A stretch of DNA of 64,000 bases from Sipunculus nudus. Taxonomy: Eukaryota; Annelida; Sipuncula; Golfingiida; Sipunculidae. A program made the position numbers and the translations under genes. Where the stretch lies: contig CM049306.1 of assembly GCA_026874595.1 (NCBI GenBank), positions 79,200,142 through 79,264,141 on the forward strand, read 5' to 3'. Positions 56,343 to 64,000 of the stretch are shown one piece after another. The notes below the pieces were generated by a model. The model saw only the letters and a program-made list of their open reading frames with translations, did no database searches and was not told where the DNA came from. Positions within the stretch are counted from its first letter, which is position 1. Each line of letters opens with the position of its first letter.

Positions 56343-58049
56343 GTTGAGTGACGACAGTCACCGGGGATCAATTAAGGTTACTCTTTGTATAAGCTCGATC
56401 GTCACTATTGTCTTGCTGGTACCACTCAGTGTCGCCTTATCTCGAGGGACCAAATGATTATAACATGTTATCGCCTTCCCGTGTCAGCGCGATCACCTGG
56501 GATTGATTTATGAGGCCATGTTTAACCTTGTTCGATCAGCTGTTCGTGTTTGTATATTGGAGTGAAGAACTGGTTCAGGGAAACAGTTCGCTGGCTTCCA
56601 AGTCTAGATGTTACTCTATATGAGGAAAACAAGCTCTGGTAACATGTTTGCTAACACTGATCCCTGACTGCGCGCATGTAGGCTTATACTTATATAAGCG
56701 GTTCGGCGATATTCTGAAAGTGCAGGCATTTACGCATACATGTTAAATAGAGTCGCATAATCAGTGTCGTACACAGATTATGGTAATTATTATCCTTAAC
56801 CGCACCAAGCCAGCCAGAACAACACCTAACAAAGGAAATACCCCCGCGTCATTCATCACAACAAAGAGGGACCCGAGTGTCACAACACCTGCCGCTGTTT
56901 GCGACCTCTAGCGATCGTCTGAAGAACTTCCGGATGATAATATTAAAGTAGCGCTAAATGTTTAATGAACATTTTCTCTAGAAATGTATAAGCAAATATC
57001 TAATATTGTGTTAAATGTCACATGGCGGAGCCCTAATTGATGACATAACCTCTGTATTCTACTGTATAATAGTTTAATTAAACTGTCTCACTAACAATCT
57101 CAGTGATTCAAAGTTAAATACCATAAATGTATATTTTAAAGACATAATTGAGAGGAACACTTAACTAATTTAGGTCATGTTAGTTGAATTTAAATGATCA
57201 AGAAATAATGATTTCAATCACTGCTGATGAAACACTTAATTCTGTGTAGTTTACAGATTTTAAGTAAAGATACATAGAAGAAAATATTTGTCTTACTTTC
57301 TTTGTAAGACTGGCCTTCATAAACATAATCGAAAATCATAACTTGTATTCTTATTTTAGACATTCTTTACAAATGAATATGTATTACCGTATAGTTAATA
57401 TTTTTTTCGGTTATGTTCCTTTGCAAAAGGAATCGGGAACTGAACAAGGTGGGAATAAGTCCAAATTAATCCAGATTTACAAAATATTGTCTGTCAACTA
57501 TAAATTTGAATAAAAATGTACGAATAAATACTAAATACATATGTTAATATGTAATTCTATAGAATGCAACCTCCGCCATGTTGGGTGGATTCCCTATTGT
57601 GGGACTCTCGTGTTGGCATTTACTTAATCGGCCCATATTCCCTGGTCCATTCGTGCATAAATGACTATATATACATTTGTGAATATTCCTTGATGACGAT
57701 CCGAATAGGGATCATGTTCCGGATCCACACCCGAAATGCCTTGAGAATTTCATTAGATTCCGTTCAGGATTGCGTGAGTTATGTTGTGAACAATCACACA
57801 CACAATACATAAATGAAAGGGGATCAAAGCATTCCTTCCATGCGGCAGCAAAAATGAAAATACAAATTGCATACAGTGGTGTTTCTTTTTAAATTCGAAA
57901 TCTACCAAAACCTGAAGACTGTGAGGTACCAATGTAAGGAGAAGAGAAAGCTGTGTATAAGGAGCCATGTTTATGTCAGTTTTCCTGTCGATTTGCTCCT
58001 CATTAGTTATTTAAATTTCTATGGTCAACCCTGAAGGGAACACTAATCT
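56343..58049. other. Upstream flank of the deaminase gene
   Basis: The promoter and 5' UTR should lie in the first part, but I could not identify a TATA box or initiator with confidence. A segment near 57580-57740 (CATTTGTGAATATTCCTTGA) also occurs near 20790, so it is part of a dispersed repeat. Confidence 0.45.
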
Positions 58050-58054
58050 AAATA

Positions 58055-59480
58055 TAACTAGGGACCCATGGGTCACGGCAGTGAGCTGAACTTTGTAAAG
58101 ATTTAGCAAATTGCAGAATGTACGTATTTCTAAATAATTACATATTAGCATTTTAAAAGATAAGAGGAAATCAGCTTGCTTTTTGGTGAAAATCAAATAC
58201 ATAATATATGAATGCAAGACAAATACTACATGTGCACTTTTTGGACTACATCAAAGATGCAGGAGCCTCTCATTATCAAATATTTGTAAAACTATCTACA
58301 TTTCATCTATGTGAAAGTAATATGTGTTTAAAATACCCACTGAGAACATATGAAACAATGTAAAATATAGAATAAGGAAGAAAGTGGGGAAGAGCTTTTG
58401 TATAATAATACATTTTTTAATTAATTGACTGAAATAAAATATTATAAAAATAGAATTGTACATCTTCAAATGAGCATAAACTAAATCTAATAAGAATATA
58501 TTATAATCTTTTTCATTGAATTCCTTTGAAATTTCAGTTTCCAAACGATTAAATCCTTATGTATACATGCTGTAAAAATTTAATCAACAGTGCGAAAGGG
58601 GGAAAACATGCCTTGACAAATGTTGGACACTATTTCAGAAATTGATTTTTTATTAATGCTAATAACTTAAACAAGTGACCCTCAGCTGACTAAGAAAACA
58701 TACATTCGTTCTTCAGATACTGGAGCTTTTGTAACAATTTTTTAATTATTCTGAGGGTTCATCTGACCTCCATAGCTCCGATGATATGGGTAACAGAGAC
58801 CCCATTTTAGGATTCAAAGGGAATAGTTCATGGACGTCTCTGGATGTCAAGATAGAAGATTCTAGGTCCAATGGTTACGATTTGTGCCCTATTAACTAGC
58901 GTTGAGACGGTAACCGATATCTGGGATTAACACGATATCTGACAGCTGCGATAATTGTTTCGTTAACTTCCCTGTTATCTTGATATCAAGATATGCTTTT
59001 GGTCCACAGGTTTTTAACACACACAATCTTTTTAGATTATGACATCGCCAAGGTCATTCTGTGTTCGAAAAATCATTTATTTTCAAGGATAACATTATTT
59101 TAATATGGGAATGTTCAAAATGACAGTGGTGGACAAAGTGACAGAATCCCATTCCCAGAAAACTTGCGATTTACCCGCTTATAGATAGTCGGAAATGGCA
59201 GATAGCACTTACATTTGTGATATGGAGAAAAATGCTGGACTACTCTTGTCAGATACTTATATTACGATACCATGATATATTGCGATAAATACATTCATTA
59301 TCATCCATTTCATTATCATGATATAGAAAAATGATATCATCCCAACCCTACTATTAACAGACTATCACATCTTTGAATGTCTAAAAAATTGAGGAAATGC
59401 ATAACAATTTGAAACAATGCCTACAGGCCTAATGCAAACCTGTGCATTGGGAAATACACCAGGTATAATGCTTCAATGCT
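58055..59480 (-). mobile_element. Remnants of the AGCTCAGCTGA family, inverted
   Basis: GGGACCCATGGGTCACGGCA (58061) is the reverse complement of the family's right end. Near 58860-58897 the sequence matches the left half of the copy at 38350 (reverse complement of GGGCACAAATCGTAACCG). A hAT insertion at 58898-59350 interrupts it. Outer limits are unclear. Confidence 0.5.
58898..59350. mobile_element. Non-autonomous hAT element, 453 bp, perfect duplication
   Basis: Ends TAGCGTTGAGACGGTA and ATCATCCCAACCCTA are imperfect inverted repeats of the TAGGGTTG type, flanked by a perfect 8-bp duplication CTATTAAC (58890-58897 and 59351-59358). It interrupts an AGCTCAGCTGA-family remnant. The interior is rich in GATATC and ATGATAT. 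Confidence 0.87.
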
Positions 59481-59593
59481 GGACCATTACTTCTCATGTA
59501 TATGAACAATGCAAGTACTAAACATTTTGAATAAGAAACAATTACACAAACATTACTGCTGAAATTCTGGCATGGGTACACACAACACAAAAA

Positions 59594-60810
59594 CTAGAAT
59601 ACGGGTAGGCGACAAGCGACTACGTGTATCCGCCGAAATGAGAGTGGGACGGGCGAAGTGAGGCATGGATTGAGTATCAAGGGGAAATAGAATGAGGTGT
59701 GTTGCATATTAGCATAGATGTCTGCAGCCGAAATGTGTATGTAGGTTGTGCCATCTACCAAATACTGTAGATTCAGAAATATTAGTTGGGATTTTATTTT
59801 CGTGGTTTTCGTGGATCAAGATAATCCACGAATTCATGATTCCAACGATCAAAAAATCACACGGTCAGAGGATATACGGTATCTCAACGGCAGTAATCCA
59901 AAAAGCTATCAAAGTTGTATACAAATGCAAAAAGTCAAACCACTGCCGAGATATGAGTGATTTTATCCCAAGGCAGACAAACGGACGGACGCTGTGCAAA
60001 AATGATTGCAGGTGACGCCAGTTTTGCGTATGATAAAGAGCTATGTGAGATCTATACACATGCAAAATTTTGGCCCAATCGGCCAAACGGTTCCCGAGAT
60101 AAAGCCTGGATGTCTGCAGCGTATACATAAATGTAGGTGGCGCCACCTGTCATAAAACCAAGAAAGCTGTCCAGGATGTATACACAGACGGACGCTGTGC
60201 AAAAATGGTTGTAGGTGGCGCCACGAGTTTTGCGTATGATAAAGAGCTATGTGATATCTATACACATGCAAATTTTGTCAAAATCGGTCAGAAGGTTCTC
60301 AAGTGATGAGTTTGAATGTCTGCAGCGTAAACGTGATTGTAGGTGGCGCAACCTGTCATAAAATAAAAAAAGCTGTCCAGGATGTATACATATGCAAAAT
60401 TTTAGGCAGATGTAAGAAATCACTCCCGAAATATGAGTGATTTTATCCCAAGGCAGATGAACAGATGGACGCTGTGCAAAAATGGTTGCAGGTGGCGCCA
60501 CCATTTTTATGTATGTTATAAAGCTATCCAATGGCTACATTTATGCAAAAAAATTCCGGAACGGTCAAACGTTTCCCGAAATATGTGAATTAATATGTTA
60601 AAACAGACGTACAGATGGACGCACTGGAAAGCAGAAAGGTCAGAGGTCAAAACAAAATCGGGGCGCAGCAGTTCACATGTGACCCAATCATAATCCTGGG
60701 TTCCGTAAAATTCCGCCCAGCTGTATGGAGGAGTTCTCCGGACACCTACGCGGCGGCGGCGGCGGTGGGCTGTAAACATAGTATCCGCAAAACTCTGTTT
60801 TGGCGGATAC
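59594..60810 (-). mobile_element. GTATCCGCC-family element, inverted copy
   Basis: Left end CTAGAATACGGGTAGGCGAC, then GCGACTACGTGTATCCGCC; right end hairpin GTATCCGCAAAAC-TCT-GTTTTGGCGGATAC. The core has GGTGGCGCCACC-type sites near 60137, 60217 and 60491 plus imperfect ones. A segment at about 59760-59880 with TTTTCGTGG...CCACGAA looks like a separate small insertion. Confidence 0.8.
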
Positions 60811-61150
60811 TATGATTTTAGCTGGCACCACCAGTCTTTTATACAACAAAGCTATCAGAGATATATACATATGCTGACTGTAATATCAAACCCCTCCTGA
60901 AAATAAGCAGGGACACACACTGCGCAAATATTATTGTAGGTGGCACCACCAGTCTTGTATACGACAAAGCTATTTGATAAGTATATATATGCCAGATTTC
61001 AGGCTGATATATCAAATTCCTCTGTAGAAATAAGCAGGCACATACACTGTGCAAAAGTCATTGTAGGTGGCGACACCTGTCTTGTGAACGAGAAAGCCAT
61101 CAAAGACACATATACAGGTAAAAAAATCAAGCCAATTCATCAAACTTACC
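60811..61150. repeat. Further GGTGGC-CACC units outside the element
   Basis: Three units of about 120 bp (60822, 60938, 61066) with GGTGGCACCACC or GGTGGCGACACC continue past the terminal hairpin, suggesting a second, incomplete copy or a related family. Confidence 0.5.
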
Positions 61151-61184
61151 TTGAGTCTGAAACATGGAGCTGACCCGGCTTAGG

Positions 61185-61710
61185 TGAGGAAGGCAGTTGC
61201 CCCGAGTGAACTGTGACAAATTTGCTGGCTCAGGCTACTGCACCGAGTGAACTCATGACCTGCACCTGGCTAGACTGAGTGAACTTTTGACCTGTACCTG
61301 GCTGCACTGAGTTAACTCTTGACCTGTTGCATTCTGATGCAGTATGCTGACTGCCAATGCTATAAAGAGAATGTAGCTACTGCACTGAGTGAACTCCTGA
61401 CCCATACCTGGCTGCACTGAGTGAACTGTTGACCTGTTGCCTAATTTGATACAGTTGGCAGTCTGCCAGAGCTATTAATAGATCCGTACTGACCTCTAGC
61501 CTGTTGCCACATCTGAAATAGAAGCCACACCATTGCATAAGCTCATGCAGGGGCCCTGCCCCGAGGGGCATGACACGCATGAAGTGATCTCATAGTGCCC
61601 ATGAGGTGTTCACATGTCACCCATGAGGTATTCACATGCCTTGTCCTTGGCTGATCTGATTGAACTCTTGACCTATATCTGTCTGCCTTGAATGAACTCA
61701 TGATCTGTTG
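61185..61710. repeat. Degenerate short tandem repeat, GAGTGAACTCTTGACCTG
   Basis: Variants of CTGCACTGAGTGAACTCTTG followed by ACCTGTACCTGG occur at about 61233, 61267, 61304, 61380, 61415 and 61645 with irregular spacing of 35-75 bp. No open frame spans it. Confidence 0.6.
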
Positions 61711-62159
61711 CTAAATCTGAAACAGTTGGCAGTTTCTCAACCTATTTATAGACACAGACACCATCTTGGCCTGTTGGTAAATCTGTTAAATATAATGAAA
61801 GACTTTGGCTAAAATGCTTTTTTTACAAGCGGACATATTCATAAACTTGTTATCAAAATATCTAGAATGATAAAACATGCAGTCCTTTTATTGTTAAAGA
61901 ACTAATAATTCTGCCAAAAATAATTCAAGTAAATTTGATCAAAGGCCACCTCAGAATAATTTTTGTGCAATGATACAGAATTTATAATTGAAACAATAAT
62001 TTTGTAGAAGAACAGTTTTGCAGTCCTCAGTTTGAAATAAACATAACAATGGCCATAAGACCAACTTAAACTTTTCTGATATGATTGAAATAACCATGTC
62101 CTAGGATAATTCTTTTGAAAAAATTGAACGAATCATCTTGACAGTTTCATCATAAACAT

Positions 62160-64000
62160 TTTAAGGTAAAAGAGGCTAAAATTGTGAGGTTTTGCCCATA
62201 AAACCATGTGACCATAAAAGTCATGTGACCAACATTTGCACAATACTTGGTAATGCTAGCTTCTGTCATTTCCGAGATTACTTTGTCAGTATGTTTTCTT
62301 GGCCAAATGATTGTTCAAATTCATGTAACTCCACTAAAATTCATCAAATACAAACCATTTGAACAAACTTAAGAAGGCTTGCCTCCGGAATCATTTCTGT
62401 AAAATATTGAACAATTTGGCTGAACGGTTTACAAGAATAAGACTTTTAAAAGTTTTTCAAATTTTTCCCTATAAAATCTAAGAAAATGCAGATAGTAAAA
62501 AAATAAGCTGAATCCCACAAAATTTGATATGTGACAGTTTGTTGCATAAAATCTGGGGATGGTAGCTCTGAGAAATTATGAGTTAATGTACAGATGACCA
62601 ATGACCCCCGTACAAAAAAGTCAATGCAGGTGGCACCACCAATACCTGAATTTCATATATGGTTCATGTGACCAACGCTGGCATAAAATTTGGTGATGAT
62701 AGCTCTGGCCGTTTCTGAGGCTGTAATTTTAGTGTGCTTTTTTGGACAGATGACCAAGTTCAACTTTCTGTAACTCGGCCAAAATTCAACGAACTTGAAC
62801 CATTCGAAGAAACTTGAGAGAGATGGTATAAAAGATTTCTGTGAAATATTGAACAATTTGACTTGACAGTTTCAGAGAAGAAGATTTTAAAGCTTTTTTT
62901 TTAGATTTTTCTCAATAAAATCTAAGAAAATGCAGAATATTTCAGATGGCTAATTTTTTGCATAAAATTTTATGATGCTAGCTCCAGTTGTATTCTAAAT
63001 AGTATGTATTAACGTACAGACGACGGACACTGCCACCTAATTGCATTAGCTCACAGGTTCGCTAAAATTACTATAGATGCAAATTGAACGCAAAATTATA
63101 ATACAGATACATCTCACTGATTGCAAAATCTTAAATAAAGTTGAGTATGGATGCCAATTATTTATAATCCATGTACAGCCATCTTTATATACCCACAGAG
63201 AGCTGTATACCTGTGATTGTAAACATTGCCTGGCATGAGAAATATCTAAAATCATAAATCTACATTTTTTAAAAGCTTTTAAAAAACATTCTTGATAATA
63301 TTAACAATAGATAACCTGAAATCTATATGTCTATAGAAGCATGATGAAACCGATGCTGATAAACTGGTGCCAGGCTAGATGTATCTGCTTCACACAGCTA
63401 ACATATATAGTAAAATGACTCAATTCAATCTTTATAATTCAGCCAAAATTCATTCTTTGGAACCAAAAAAGATAATTATTATAAGAATTATTCAGGGGAT
63501 TATTCTTGTAAAATATTAAACAAATTGGCCTCAGTGGCATCAGTCAAAAAACGTTTTACAGGTTTAAAACTCATATAGGTAAATACAGCAAAATGGCTAA
63601 GTTAAGCTTCCCATAACTCAGCCAAAAATCACTGAACCAAAACCATTTAAACAAACTTGAATTATCAACATCTAAGGATTATTAATGTGTGAGATTTAAG
63701 AATTTGGCCCAGTGGTTTTTGAGAAGCACATCTTTGTAGCCACTGAGCTAAAATGGGCTGTTATGGCATATGACTAAATTTAGCTTCCCATAACTCCGCC
63801 AAAAGTCACTCAACCGAGACCAATTTGGCCACATGGTTTCAGAGAAGAAGTTTTTTTGTAGCGGTCAGTATGATAAGGGCACTGATGACCCCCGTACAAA
63901 AAAGGCCGATGCAGGTGGCGCCACCAATACCTCAATTTCAGATATGACTCATGTGACCAACATTGGCATAAAATTTGGTGATGATAGCTCCAGCCATTTC
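62160..64000. repeat. Dispersed repeat continuing past the window end
   Basis: A block with CATGTGACCAAC, GGCATAAAATTTGGTGATGA and TAGCTC occurs near 62220 (diverged), 62667 and 63950; the last two are preceded by ACCCCCGTACAAAAAAG and GCAGGTGGC-CCACC (62628, 63912). CCATAACTC-GCCAAAA segments recur between them. The unit is about 1.3 kb and the last copy is cut by the window. Confidence 0.55.

Noticed and set aside
56152-56361. 70-residue minus-strand frame starting at 56361 as the deaminase N-terminus
   Set aside because: It is the wrong frame over exon 1; the overlapping frame from 56342 gives a signal peptide and joins exon 2 in phase.
58898-59350. Element as a Tc1/mariner insertion
   Set aside because: The duplication is 8 bp, not TA, and the ends are of hAT type.

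Overview
This is a 64 kb piece of an animal nuclear genome. It is AT-rich and dense in repeats, and it holds two multi-exon genes whose introns all follow GT-AG rules. The style of the repeats (GTCCGTCCGTC-bearing elements, tandem-core elements, many small hAT and Harbinger MITEs) and the presence of an ADGF-type deaminase suggest a lophotrochozoan, most likely a bivalve mollusc. That assignment is inference; no rRNA, tRNA or mitochondrial marker was seen.

Layout. (1) 1-4130: satellite array with a 90-bp unit and two different higher-order periods, open at the left edge. (2) 5185-6225: about seven decayed copies of a 145-bp tandem repeat. (3) 8051-40600, plus strand: a complete 12-exon amidase-signature enzyme. 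The exons join without a frame break into 512 residues with Lys106-Ser181-Ser205 as catalytic triad. It resembles bacterial (Rhodococcus-type) amidases more than animal FAAH. Its introns are filled with transposable elements, some within 10-20 bp of splice sites. (4) 40600-49681: convergent intergenic region with repeats and microsatellites. (5) 49682-56342, minus strand: a complete 3-exon, 712-residue secreted adenosine deaminase of the ADA2/ADGF family. It carries two unusual C-terminal additions, an IPT/TIG immunoglobulin-like domain and a hydrophobic tail suggesting a GPI or membrane anchor. (6) 56343-64000: repeat-rich flank, with a nested hAT copy, palindrome-bearing elements and repeats running off the right edge.

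The two genes are tail-to-tail and there is no sign that they share a pathway. One removes ammonia from amides, the other from adenosine outside the cell; any link is speculation.

The mobile-element record is unusually legible: four PIF/Harbinger MITEs with TAA/TTA duplications, several hAT copies (two with perfect 8-bp duplications), a three-level nest in amidase intron 9, an antisense LINE 3' end, a palindrome-rich family ending in CTAG, and a 2-kb element carrying ten copies of a 16-bp motif.
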